DNA from: Mycobacterium paraffinicum | GTDB lineage: Bacteria; Actinomycetota; Actinomycetes; Mycobacteriales; Mycobacteriaceae | Length of the DNA: 64,000 nt | Direction: 5' to 3' | Assembly: GCF_001907675.1 (NCBI RefSeq) | Contig: NZ_MPNT01000017.1 | Span: forward strand, 1 to 64,000 | Shown: piece after piece, positions 7,829-16,301 of the stretch | Position numbering within the stretch: position 1 is the stretch's first letter | Layout: the number at the start of each line of letters is the position of its first letter | Translations under genes and position numbers: made by a program | The notes under the pieces: generated by a model | Seen by the model: the letters and a program-made list of their open reading frames with translations, nothing else | Told to the model about the DNA's origin: nothing | Database searches by the model: none

Positions 7829-9112
7829 GTGTCCGCCGAACTGAGCCAGCACCCGAGCGTGCCGTACGTTTGCGGGTCTGACATCGACCACGCGGCGAAG
7901 CGGATCGCCGCGGTGGTCACGCCGACCCCGCTGCAACACAGCGACCGGTTGTCGGCGATCACCGGCGCGCAGGTCTACCTCAAGCGGGAAGACCTGCAGG
8001 TGGTGCGCTCCTACAAGCTGCGCGGGGCCTACAACCTGCTGGTGCAGCTGTCCGAGGAGGAGCTCGCCGCCGGGGTGGTGTGCTCGTCGGCCGGCAATCA
8101 CGCGCAGGGCTTCGCGTACGCGTGTCGGACGCTGGGGGTGCACGGCCGCGTCTATGTGCCCGCCAAGACCCCGCAGCAGAAGCGCGACCGGATCCGCTAC
8201 CACGGCGGGGAGTTCATCGAACTGATCGTGGGCGGGACGACGTATGACCTGGCCGCCGAGGCCGCGTTGGCCGACGTCGAACGCACCGGCGCCACGCTGG
8301 TGCCCCCGTATGACGACCTGCGCACCATCGCCGGTCAGGGCACCATCGCCGTCGAGCTGCTGGATCAGCTGGACGCGGAGCCGGACCTGGTCGTCGTCCC
8401 CGTCGGCGGGGGCGGCTGCATCGCCGGCATCACCACCTACCTGGCCGAGCGGACGACGAATACCTCGGTGCTGGGTGTCGAACCGGCCGGGGCCGCCGCG
8501 ATGATGGCCGCGCTGGCCGCCGGCGAGCCGGTGACGCTGGATCATGTCGACCAGTTCGTCGACGGTGCCGCGGTGCGCCGCGCGGGCACGCTGACCTACG
8601 CCGCGCTTGCGGCCGCCGGGGACATGGTCTCGATCACCACGGTCGACGAGGGTGCGGTGTGCACCGCGATGCTGGACCTGTATCAGAACGAGGGCATCAT
8701 CGCCGAGCCCGCGGGTGCGCTGTCGGTCGCGGGGCTGCTCGAGGCGGACGTCGAGCCCGGCTCGAGCGTGGTGTGCCTCATCTCCGGCGGCAACAACGAC
8801 GTCTCGCGCTACGGCGAGGTGCTGGAGCGGTCGTTGGTCCACCTCGGCCTCAAGCACTACTTCCTGGTGGACTTCCCGCAGGAGCCCGGCGCGCTGCGCC
8901 GGTTCCTCGACGAGGTGCTGGGACCCGACGACGACATCACGCTGTTCGAGTACATCAAGCGCAACAACCGCGAGACCGGCGAGGCGCTGGTGGGCATCCA
9001 GTTGGCGTCGTCGGCCGACCTGGACGGCCTGCTCGCCCGGATGCGGGCGACGGAGCTGCACGTCGAACGCCTCGAGCCGGGTTCGCCCGCCTACCGCTAC
9101 CTGTTGTTCTAG
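7829..9112 (+). CDS. ilvA: Threonine dehydratase (threonine ammonia-lyase), biosynthetic
   Basis: Converts L-threonine to 2-oxobutanoate and ammonia, the first committed step to isoleucine. It is 427 residues, matching the shorter form with a single C-terminal ACT-like regulatory region (about residues 335-427, beginning KHYFLVDFPQEPGALRRF). The PLP lysine is K63 in SYKLRGAYN; the cofactor phosphate loop VGGGGC is near residue 192. GTG 7829 follows the mycobacterial family start. It sits between the Rv1558-like gene and a PAP2 gene. The C-terminal domain implies isoleucine feedback inhibition. Confidence 0.97.
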   Translation: MSAELSQHPSVPYVCGSDIDHAAKRIAAVVTPTPLQHSDRLSAITGAQVYLKREDLQVVRSYKLRGAYNLLVQLSEEELAAGVVCSSAGNHAQGFAYACRTLGVHGRVYVPAKTPQQKRDRIRYHGGEFIELIVGGTTYDLAAEAALADVERTGATLVPPYDDLRTIAGQGTIAVELLDQLDAEPDLVVVPVGGGGCIAGITTYLAERTTNTSVLGVEPAGAAAMMAALAAGEPVTLDHVDQFVDGAAVRRAGTLTYAALAAAGDMVSITTVDEGAVCTAMLDLYQNEGIIAEPAGALSVAGLLEADVEPGSSVVCLISGGNNDVSRYGEVLERSLVHLGLKHYFLVDFPQEPGALRRFLDEVLGPDDDITLFEYIKRNNRETGEALVGIQLASSADLDGLLARMRATELHVERLEPGSPAYRYLLF

Positions 9113-9129
9113 AACCCGGGCCGCAGTGC

Positions 9130-10014
9130 ATGGACCAGCAGTATGGCCCCGGTGCTGGCGGGTTCGGCCTGGTCGGCGCCGGTGTCGTCGTTCTGTTCGT
9201 GCTGCTTGCGTGGGTGGCGATTCGGGTCGCCCGGGGCGGACCCCCGTTCCGGACGCTCTGGGCGAGGGTCTCCGAGACGCTGACCTGGGCCCGTGACCGG
9301 ATCAGTGACCGAGGGTGGTCGCTGGCCCGTCGGTGGTCGGAGAGTGAGGTCGCCGGTGCCGCACTGCTTTTCGGTCTGGCCGTGGTCGTCGCGCTTGCGG
9401 TCGGCTTCAGCGAGATCCTCGAGGACGTGCTCGAGGGCGACGGCATCGTCGGAATCGACCAACCGGTGACTCGGTGGCTCGCGGCCCACCGTGAGCTGTG
9501 GCTGACCGCGGCTTTGCGGGCGGTCACCGTCGCGGGCGGACCCCTCTTCCTGGCAGCGATCGCGTTCCCGATTTCCGTTGCCGCCGGTTACCGGAGCAGG
9601 TCGTGGCGGCCCGTGGTGCTCGCCCTGGTTGGCGGCGGCGGGGTTCCGCTGGTGCTCTTCACCGCCAAGGCCTTGGTGGGTCGGCCACGACCGCCCCTGC
9701 CCTTTGCGCTCGTCGACGCGGACGGGTATTCGTTCCCGTCCGGACACGCCACCGGCACCGCCGCGGTCGTGGTGATCTCCGCGTGGATGCTGACCCGGTG
9801 GCTGATCATGCGGTGGACCGGGCGGGTGATCGTGTGGACGGTCGCGATCGGCTCGGCGTTCCTGATCGGGTTCTCGCGGATCTACCTAGGAGTCCATTAC
9901 GTCAGCGACGTGCTCTCCGGCTGGATGCTGGGCCTAGCCTGGGCCGGCACCGTCATGCTCGTCGGAACCTGGTGGGACGACGTCCGGCGCGCACGCGGCA
10001 CGCGGCCGAGGTGA
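9130..10014 (+). CDS. PAP2 superfamily membrane phosphatase
   Basis: A 294-residue integral membrane protein with an N-terminal anchor at about residues 13-32, then five further hydrophobic segments. The three phosphatase motifs are present: KALVGRPRPP (KX6RP), YSFPSGHATG (PSGH) and SRIYLGVHYVSDV (SRX5HX3D). Family members dephosphorylate lipid phosphates such as undecaprenyl pyrophosphate, phosphatidylglycerol phosphate or decaprenylphosphoryl intermediates on the outer membrane face; the substrate here is unknown. It starts 17 bp after ilvA and ends 3 bp before the convergent gene. I do not recall a PAP2 gene next to ilvA in M. tuberculosis. Confidence 0.9.
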   Translation: MDQQYGPGAGGFGLVGAGVVVLFVLLAWVAIRVARGGPPFRTLWARVSETLTWARDRISDRGWSLARRWSESEVAGAALLFGLAVVVALAVGFSEILEDVLEGDGIVGIDQPVTRWLAAHRELWLTAALRAVTVAGGPLFLAAIAFPISVAAGYRSRSWRPVVLALVGGGGVPLVLFTAKALVGRPRPPLPFALVDADGYSFPSGHATGTAAVVVISAWMLTRWLIMRWTGRVIVWTVAIGSAFLIGFSRIYLGVHYVSDVLSGWMLGLAWAGTVMLVGTWWDDVRRARGTRPR

Positions 10015-10017
10015 GCC

Positions 10018-10680
10018 TCAGGCGCTTCGCCCGCTGAGGTACGGCGGCACGGGAGTGCGGGGGTCGAGGTCCCCGGCCGGCACCGGCGGCCCGGCCGTCA
10101 CGCTCAGCGGCACCACCCCGGCCCAGTGCGGCAGCGCGCAATCGTCCGGATCGTCCACCGGCCCGCCGCTGCGCACCTTGGCCGACACCTCCACCAGGTC
10201 GAGGGCGAGCACCCCCGTCGCGGCCAGCTCGCGCGGGTTCGGGGCTCGGCAGTCGGCGGCGCGCCCGGGCGCGATGTGATCGAGCAGCCCGACCAGCGCC
10301 CGCAGTTTCTCCGCCGCGTCGTCGACCACGCGCGCGGCGCCGAGCACGACGACCGAGCGGAAGTTCACCGAGTGGTGCATGGCGGACCGCGCCAGCACCA
10401 GCCCGTCCACCAGGGTGACGGTGACGCACACGGGCAACCCCGCCGGCGCCGCGCCGGCCGCGAGCACGGGGCCGCTGCCGGTCGAACCGTGCAGGTAGAG
10501 GGTCTCGCCCACGCGGACGTGGGTGGTCGGGAGGACCACCGGTCGGCCGTTGCCGAGGTAGCCCAGGTGGCAGATCAGCGCCTCGTCCAGGATCCGGTGG
10601 ACGGTCTCGCGGTCGTACCGCGCGCGTTCCCGGTAGCGGGTGGGCGTCGTGCGCTGAGTCGGCTGGTATCCGGTCACCAT
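10018..10680 (-). CDS. Pyridoxamine 5'-phosphate oxidase family protein (Nim-like)
   Basis: A 220-residue split-barrel flavin-binding protein. The N-terminal segment RARYDRETVHRILDEALICHLGYLGNGRPVVLPT is the pattern of the PNPOx/NimA group, followed by LYLHGSTGSGP and a MHHSVNFRSVVVLG strand pair. Members bind FMN, haem or F420, and some reduce nitroimidazoles; the true substrate is unknown. It diverges from a MocR regulator 35 bp away. MocR regulators commonly control vitamin B6 or PNPOx-related neighbours, so a regulatory link is likely. Confidence 0.85.
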   Translation of the reverse strand: MVTGYQPTQRTTPTRYRERARYDRETVHRILDEALICHLGYLGNGRPVVLPTTHVRVGETLYLHGSTGSGPVLAAGAAPAGLPVCVTVTLVDGLVLARSAMHHSVNFRSVVVLGAARVVDDAAEKLRALVGLLDHIAPGRAADCRAPNPRELAATGVLALDLVEVSAKVRSGGPVDDPDDCALPHWAGVVPLSVTAGPPVPAGDLDPRTPVPPYLSGRSA

Positions 10681-10698
10681 GGAGATTGCCTTTGTTCT

Positions 10699-10726
10699 AG
10701 TACATAATTGATTGCGTGACAGTACA
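10699..10726. promoter_or_regulatory. Direct repeat AGTACA in the MocR/PNPOx divergent promoter
   Basis: AGTACA occurs at 10699-10704 and again at 10721-10726, 22 bp (two helical turns) apart. The first copy is in the divergent spacer; the second lies at the MocR second codon. MocR/PdxR regulators are known to bind direct repeats near their own promoters. A six-base repeat alone is weak evidence. Confidence 0.3.
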
Positions 10727-12044
10727 AAACAGCATATCCGGGTCGGGTGCGGAATCCATAGCCGCCAGCGTCGAGGAGGCCATCTCGGCGGGCTCGCTGG
10801 CGCCCGGCGACACGCTGCCGCCCGTCCGCGACCTCGCCGCCCGGCTCGGGGTGAACGCCAACACCGCCGCCGCGGCCTATCGACTGTTACGGCAGCGCGG
10901 CGCCGTGGAGACCGCCGGCCGGCGCGGTACCCGCGTCCGGCAACGCCCGGCGACCACCCCCCGATCCCTGCTGGGGCTCAACGTCCCCGCCGGGGTGCGC
11001 GATCTGTCGACCGGCAATCCCGACCCCGCCCTGTTGCCCCTGGCCGGAGCCTCCCTGCCCGGGCCGGTCGTGGGCCGCCCGGTGCTGTACGGCGAGCCGG
11101 CCATGTCGGCGGCCTTGGTGGAGTTCGCCCGGGCGGCGCTGTCCGCCGACGGCGTCCCGGCCGAACACCTCGCGGTGACCAGCGGCGCACTCGATGGCAT
11201 CGAACGCGTGCTCAACGCCCACCTACGCCCCGGCGACCGCGTCGCCGTCGAGGATCCGGGCTGGGCCAACCTCCTCGATCTGCTTGCGGCCCTTGGTCTT
11301 TCGGCCGAGCCCGTGCGCGTCGACGACGACGGGCCAGTGCCCGCCGACCTGGCGCGGGCGCTGGACCGCGGTGTGCGCGGGCTCATCGTCACCACCCGCG
11401 CCCAGAACCCGACCGGGGCGGCGTTGTCCGCCGGCCGCCGCGACGAGCTACGCAACCTGTTGGTGCGCGGGGCCCCGGATCTGCTGCTGGTCGAAGACGA
11501 CCACTGCGCCGGCATCTCGGGCGCGGCGCTGCACACGTTGGCCGGCGTGACCGAGCGATGGGCGTTCGTGCGGTCCGCGTCCAAGGCCTACGGCCCGGAC
11601 CTGCGGGTGGCCGTGCTGGCGGGAGATCGGCGCACCGTCGAGCGTGTGCACGGCCGCCTGCGACTCGGGCCCGCCTGGGTCAGCCACCTGCTGCAGGACC
11701 TGGCCGTCAGCCTGTGGTCGGACCCGGCGGCTGCGCGCCTCGTCGCGACGGCCGAGCGGCGGTACGCCGACACCCGCCTGCGGTTGTCCGCCGCGCTGGC
11801 CGAGCGCGGCGTCGCCGCGAGTGGCCGCTCCGGACTCAACGTGTGGGTACCGGTGCCCGACGAGACGGTCGCGGTCACCCGGTTGCTGGGGGCGGGCTGG
11901 GCCGCCGCGCCGGGCACGCGGTTCCGCATCGGCACCGCCCCGGGCATCCGCGTCACCATCGCCGACGTCGGCGCCGACGAGATCGACCCGCTGGCGGACG
12001 AGATCGCCGCGGCGGTGCACAGCGCGGGCCGCCCCAGCGTCTAG
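10716..12044 (+). CDS. MocR-type regulator: GntR helix-turn-helix fused to an aminotransferase domain
   Basis: A 442-residue protein. The N-terminal GntR winged helix is at about residues 8-72 (APGDTLPPVRDLAARLGVN, then TAAAAYRLLRQRGAVE). A fold-type I aminotransferase domain begins near residue 88 (DLSTGNPDPALLPLAG), with the PLP lysine in RSASKAYGPDLR near residue 289. MocR proteins use PLP as an effector-binding cofactor rather than for steady transamination. GTG 10716 fits the divergent gene's spacing. The neighbouring PNPOx-like gene is the probable target. Confidence 0.9.
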   Translation: MTVQNSISGSGAESIAASVEEAISAGSLAPGDTLPPVRDLAARLGVNANTAAAAYRLLRQRGAVETAGRRGTRVRQRPATTPRSLLGLNVPAGVRDLSTGNPDPALLPLAGASLPGPVVGRPVLYGEPAMSAALVEFARAALSADGVPAEHLAVTSGALDGIERVLNAHLRPGDRVAVEDPGWANLLDLLAALGLSAEPVRVDDDGPVPADLARALDRGVRGLIVTTRAQNPTGAALSAGRRDELRNLLVRGAPDLLLVEDDHCAGISGAALHTLAGVTERWAFVRSASKAYGPDLRVAVLAGDRRTVERVHGRLRLGPAWVSHLLQDLAVSLWSDPAAARLVATAERRYADTRLRLSAALAERGVAASGRSGLNVWVPVPDETVAVTRLLGAGWAAAPGTRFRIGTAPGIRVTIADVGADEIDPLADEIAAAVHSAGRPSV

Positions 12045-12045
12045 G

Positions 12046-12207
12046 TCAAGCCCCTTCGGTGCACCCGAGGCCGGGGCCCGTCCACAACAACTCCACGCTG
12101 CGCTCCGGGGGCGCCTCGTCGAGCGCGGCGAGCGGAGCCGAAACCGGCTTCTTCTTCCTCTTCTTCCTCAGTAAGCCGATCCAGCGGCCGAACACGGTTT
12201 GATCCAT
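12046..12207 (-). CDS. Small basic hypothetical protein downstream of treZ
   Basis: A 53-residue reading frame starting MDQTVFGRWIGLLRKK with a run of six lysine/arginine residues, then an acidic-neutral tail. It lies 52 bp downstream of treZ on the same strand and ends 1 bp before the convergent mocR stop codon. The amphipathic N-terminus followed by a basic cluster resembles a membrane-associated small protein. There is no recognised family. The compact placement and a start codon just after treZ favour a real gene; the short length keeps confidence moderate. Confidence 0.45.
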   Translation of the reverse strand: MDQTVFGRWIGLLRKKRKKKPVSAPLAALDEAPPERSVELLWTGPGLGCTEGA

Positions 12208-12259
12208 GGCCGAATCATCGGCGGTCGCCCCCGGGTTCGCGCACCGTTATCCACAAGCG

Positions 12260-13993
12260 TCAGCCCTGAGCGCGCACCGCGAGGACGGCAAGCGAATGTC
12301 CTTCGAGCACCGTCTTGTCGGCCTCGACGGCGGGGTCGCCCCAGGCCAGCACCACGTCACCGGCGACGGGCACCGTCACCGCCTCGGCGGCGAGGTTGCA
12401 CACGATGCGCAACCTCCCGCGGGACACGCTGATCCAGCGTTGCTCCTCGTCGAAGTCGACGGCGAGGTGCGCCAGCCAGGGATCGGCGAGGTCGGGGTCG
12501 CGGTGCCGCAGAGCGATCAGGTCGCGGTAGAACCGGTGCAGCCGGCCGTGCTCGCCGGAGTCCACCTCGGCCCAGTCGAGTTTCGACCGCTCGAACGTCT
12601 GCGGATCCTGGGGGTCGGGGATCTCGTCGGCGTCCCAGCCGTGTTCGGCGAACTCGGCCTTGCGCCCTTCCGCGGTGGCCTTGGCCAGTTCCGGCTCGGG
12701 ATGCGAGCTGAAGAATTGGAACGGGGTCGACGCCGCGTACTCCTCGCCCATGAAAAGCATTGCGGTGAAGGGCGTGCCGAGCGCGAGCGCGGCCTTGATC
12801 GCCAGCTGGCCGCCGGACAGGTTCTGCGACGGGCGGTCCCCGAGCGCCCGGTTGCCGACCTGGTCATGGGTGCAGGTGTAGGCGACCAGCCGGGTGGCCG
12901 GGATGGACCCCGTGTCCAGCGGGCGGCCGTGCCGGCGGCGCCGGAACGACGAATAGGTGGCGGCGTGAAAGTAGCCGTGGCGCAGGGTCTGCGCCAGGGT
13001 GGCCAGGCTGCCGAAGTCGGCGTAGTAGCCCTGGCGCTCGCCGGACACCGCGGTGTGGATGGCGTGGTGGATGTCGTCGGCCCATTGCGCGGTCAGGCCG
13101 TAACCGCCCCGGTCGCGCGCGGTAACCAGCCGCGGGTCGTTCAGATCGCTCTCGGCGATCAGCGACAGCGGGCGGCCCACTTGCCGTGACAGCCAATCGG
13201 TTTCGGTCGCAAGCTCCTCGAGGATGTGGATAGCCGTCGTGTCGACCAGGGCGTGCACGGCGTCCAGGCGCAGCCCGTCGGCGTGGAAATCGCGCATCCA
13301 GCGCAGCGCGCACCCGATGATGTAGCGCCGGACCTCGTCGGAGTCGGCGTCGGCGATGTTGATGCCCTCGCCCCACGGGTTGCTCGCCGACGACAGGTAC
13401 GGGCCGAACCTGGGCAGGTAGTTGCCCGACGGGCCGAGGTGGTTGAACACCGCGTCGATCAGGACGCCCAGGCCCCGCGCGTGGCAGGCGTCGACGAACC
13501 GGACCAGGGCGTCGGGGCCGCCGTAGGGCTCGTGCACGCTGTACCACAGCACGCCGTCGTAACCCCAACCATGCGTTCCGGCAAAGGAATTCACCGGCAT
13601 CAGCTCGACGAAGTCGACGCCGAGGTCCACCAGGTAGTCCAGCTTCCCGATGGCGGCGTCGAGGGTGCCCGCCGGGGTGAAGGTGCCGAGGTGCAGTTCG
13701 TAGATAACCGCGCCCTCGACCGACCGGCCCGGCCACTCTCCGTCGGTCCAGGCGGCGCCGGCCGGGTCCCACAGCTGCGAGCGGGCGTGCACGCCGTCGG
13801 GCTGGCGGGGCGAGCGCGGGTCGGGCAGCACCGTGGGATCGTCGTCGAGCAGGAACCCGTACCGGGCGTCCGCGGCCGCGTCCACGGACGCGTGCCACCA
13901 GCCGTCGTCCGAGCGCGTCATCGGGTGCACCTGGCCCTCGACGTCGAGCCGGACCAGCTCCGGTTTAGGTGCCCAGACGCGGAATTCAGTCAT
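12260..13993 (-). CDS. treZ: Malto-oligosyltrehalose trehalohydrolase
   Basis: Releases trehalose from the maltooligosyl-trehalose made by TreY (cytoplasmic TreX-TreY-TreZ route from glycogen). It is 577 residues, family-typical. An N-terminal carbohydrate-binding beta domain (EFRVWAPKPELVRLDV) is followed by a GH13 barrel: DFVELMPVNSFAGTHGWGYDGV, then VLIDAVFNHLGPSGNYL, then GLRLDAVHAL with the nucleophile Asp, and LIAESDLNDPR with the acid Glu. Start ATG 13993 overlaps the treY stop by 8 nt, showing translational coupling. Confidence 0.97.
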   Translation of the reverse strand: MTEFRVWAPKPELVRLDVEGQVHPMTRSDDGWWHASVDAAADARYGFLLDDDPTVLPDPRSPRQPDGVHARSQLWDPAGAAWTDGEWPGRSVEGAVIYELHLGTFTPAGTLDAAIGKLDYLVDLGVDFVELMPVNSFAGTHGWGYDGVLWYSVHEPYGGPDALVRFVDACHARGLGVLIDAVFNHLGPSGNYLPRFGPYLSSASNPWGEGINIADADSDEVRRYIIGCALRWMRDFHADGLRLDAVHALVDTTAIHILEELATETDWLSRQVGRPLSLIAESDLNDPRLVTARDRGGYGLTAQWADDIHHAIHTAVSGERQGYYADFGSLATLAQTLRHGYFHAATYSSFRRRRHGRPLDTGSIPATRLVAYTCTHDQVGNRALGDRPSQNLSGGQLAIKAALALGTPFTAMLFMGEEYAASTPFQFFSSHPEPELAKATAEGRKAEFAEHGWDADEIPDPQDPQTFERSKLDWAEVDSGEHGRLHRFYRDLIALRHRDPDLADPWLAHLAVDFDEEQRWISVSRGRLRIVCNLAAEAVTVPVAGDVVLAWGDPAVEADKTVLEGHSLAVLAVRAQG

Positions 13994-16298
13994 GGTGGCG
14001 CTCCAGCAACGCGACGGGCAGCTCGGCGAACAACTGGGCCGCCGCCGTCGGCCCGTCCGCGATGGCGCCGGTCAGCGCGTCCTTCCAGGTGCCCTCCGGC
14101 AGCGCCAGCACCGTATTGCCCCAACCGGTTTCGGTCAGGCGCAGCGTCCACCGGGTCACCGCGACCACGATGTCCCCACCCCGGCGGAAGGCCAGCACGT
14201 GATCGCCGGCATCCCCGTCGGCCAGCACGGGAACGTAGTCGCCACGCAGGAAGGTGTCCGGGTGGGCGCGCCGCACCCGAAGCGCGGTCGTGACCACCCG
14301 AATCTTGGGCTGCGCCAACGCCTTCAGCGCGGCGCGCCGCGCGGCGTAGTCGACGGCCCGGCGATTGTCCGGGTCCACCAGGCTGTCGTCCCACAGTTCG
14401 GTGCCCTGGTAGACGTCGGGTATCCCGGGCACGGTCAAAGCCAGCAGCTTCTGGCCCAACGCGTCGCTGGCGGCGTGCGGGTTGAGCTGGGCGACGAGCT
14501 CGGTGAGCTGGCCTGCCACCGGGCCGTCGAACACGCTGTCCAGCCACCGGTGCACCCCCTCCTCGAACTCGGTGTCCGGATCGTTCCACGAGGTATGCCA
14601 GGCCGCCTCCCGGATCGCCTTCTCGGCGTACGCGTGCAGGCGCTCGCGCAACTCGGGGGTCACCTCGCCGCTGACCGGCCACACGCCGAAGATGTTCTGC
14701 CACAGGAACTGTCCGGAGAGAGGGTCGGGGGAGGGGGCTTCGACCTCCCAGCGGGCGACGAACTCGGTCCACAGCGACGGGACCTGCGAGAGCACCCCGA
14801 TCCTCGCCCGCACGTCCTCACCGCGTTTGGTGTCATGGGTGGTCAGTGTCGTCATGGTCTGCGGCCACAGCCGGGCGCGGGTGGCCGCCCTCTGGTGGAA
14901 CTCCGCCGCGCCGACACCGAAGCGATGCGGCTCACCCCCGACCTCGTTGAGCGACACCAGCCGCGCGTCACGGTAGAAGTAGCAGTCCTCGCTCGCTTTG
15001 GCGGTCACCGCACCGCAGAGCTGCTGCAGCCGGGTGGCCGGCTCGCCGCCCCGGGCCACGGCGGCGGCGATCACCTGTAGGGCGGGCCCCAATTCCGGTG
15101 ACTGCGCCTGTGTTTCGGCCAGCGCGGTGGGCATGATCGCGGACAGCGCCGGGTAGTCGCAGCGGTACACGCCGATGTGGGTGAGCAGCGCGGCCACCGC
15201 TTCGGGCAACTGCGGGTGGTCCGAGCCGGCCGCGGCCACGATGGCGCGGCGCAGCCGGCGCAGTTCGCTCGCGAGCGTGTCGGTGGCCGCGCGGATCTTG
15301 AGGTCCGCCAACATCTCCGGGGTCGCGCCGTAGTCCAGCCCCGCCGATTCGACAAGTTCGGTCAGCGCGGGCTTGCCACTGGGGTCGACGAAGACCCCGC
15401 CCGTCTCCCGAAGCACGTCGTACCCGGTGGTTCCCCCGATGGGCAGCGTGGGTTCGAGCGCCTCGTCGACGGCCAGGATCTTCTCGATCACGATCCACGT
15501 TTGCGGCCCAACCGCTTCGCGCAGCCACGCCAGGTAGCCGCACGGGTCGGACAGCCCGTCGGGATGGTCGATGCGCAGACCGTCGACGAGGCCCTCGGCG
15601 ACCCACCGGGCCACCTCGGCGTGGGTGGCGTCGAACACCGCGCGGTCTTCCTGGCGCAGCCCGGCCAGGGAAGTGATCGAGAAGAAGCGCCGGTAGCCGC
15701 ACACGCCGTTGCGCCAGCCCACCAGCCGGTAGTGCTGGCGGTCATGGACCAGCGCGCCGTCCTCGGGCCCGGCGCCCTCGGCGGTGCCGGGCGCGATGGG
15801 AAGCGCCAGGTCGCCCAGCCGCAGCAGGTCCCCGTCGACGTGCAAGCCGGCGGCGTCGTCGTCGGAACCGAGGATCGGCAGCACGATACGGCCGTCCTCG
15901 TCGAGGTCCCAGTCGATGTCGAAATACGTTGCGTACTTCGACGAACGGCCGTGCCGCAACACGTCCCACCACCATGCGTTCTGTTGCGGCTGGTCGATGC
16001 CCACGTGATTGGGCACGATGTCGACGACGAGGCCGATGCCGCGCTCCCGCGCCGCGGCCGACAGCCGCTCCAGCCCCGCGCGGCCACCGAGTTCGGGGGA
16101 GACGGTCGTCGGGTCGGTGACGTCGTAGCCGTGGTTCGACCCGGTGGCCGCGGTCAAGATCGGGGACAGGTAGAGGTGCGATACCCCGAGTTCGTCCAGG
16201 TAGTCCAGCAGGTCCTCGGCATCGGCGAAGGTGAACGCGAACCCGCTGGCCTCACCGCGCAGCTGCAACCGGTAGGTCGAGAGTATCGGAAACGGCAT
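13986..16298 (-). CDS. treY: Malto-oligosyltrehalose synthase
   Basis: Rearranges the reducing-end alpha-1,4 linkage of maltodextrins to alpha-1,1. It is 770 residues, normal length. It starts MPFPILSTYRLQLRGEASGF, the family's hallmark, followed by LGVSHLYLSPILTA, GLVVDIVPNHVGI and GLRIDHPDGLSDP (GH13 core), and a late LTTHDTKRGEDVRARI motif. It is the middle gene of treX-treY-treZ: 3 bp after treX and overlapping treZ by 8 nt. Confidence 0.97.
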   Translation of the reverse strand: MPFPILSTYRLQLRGEASGFAFTFADAEDLLDYLDELGVSHLYLSPILTAATGSNHGYDVTDPTTVSPELGGRAGLERLSAAARERGIGLVVDIVPNHVGIDQPQQNAWWWDVLRHGRSSKYATYFDIDWDLDEDGRIVLPILGSDDDAAGLHVDGDLLRLGDLALPIAPGTAEGAGPEDGALVHDRQHYRLVGWRNGVCGYRRFFSITSLAGLRQEDRAVFDATHAEVARWVAEGLVDGLRIDHPDGLSDPCGYLAWLREAVGPQTWIVIEKILAVDEALEPTLPIGGTTGYDVLRETGGVFVDPSGKPALTELVESAGLDYGATPEMLADLKIRAATDTLASELRRLRRAIVAAAGSDHPQLPEAVAALLTHIGVYRCDYPALSAIMPTALAETQAQSPELGPALQVIAAAVARGGEPATRLQQLCGAVTAKASEDCYFYRDARLVSLNEVGGEPHRFGVGAAEFHQRAATRARLWPQTMTTLTTHDTKRGEDVRARIGVLSQVPSLWTEFVARWEVEAPSPDPLSGQFLWQNIFGVWPVSGEVTPELRERLHAYAEKAIREAAWHTSWNDPDTEFEEGVHRWLDSVFDGPVAGQLTELVAQLNPHAASDALGQKLLALTVPGIPDVYQGTELWDDSLVDPDNRRAVDYAARRAALKALAQPKIRVVTTALRVRRAHPDTFLRGDYVPVLADGDAGDHVLAFRRGGDIVVAVTRWTLRLTETGWGNTVLALPEGTWKDALTGAIADGPTAAAQLFAELPVALLERHHD

Positions 16299-16301
16299 GC
16301 G

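Noticed and set aside
7724..9061. 445-codon open frame on the minus strand
   Set aside because: Shadow of ilvA, whose PLP lysine and ACT-like domain are unmistakable.
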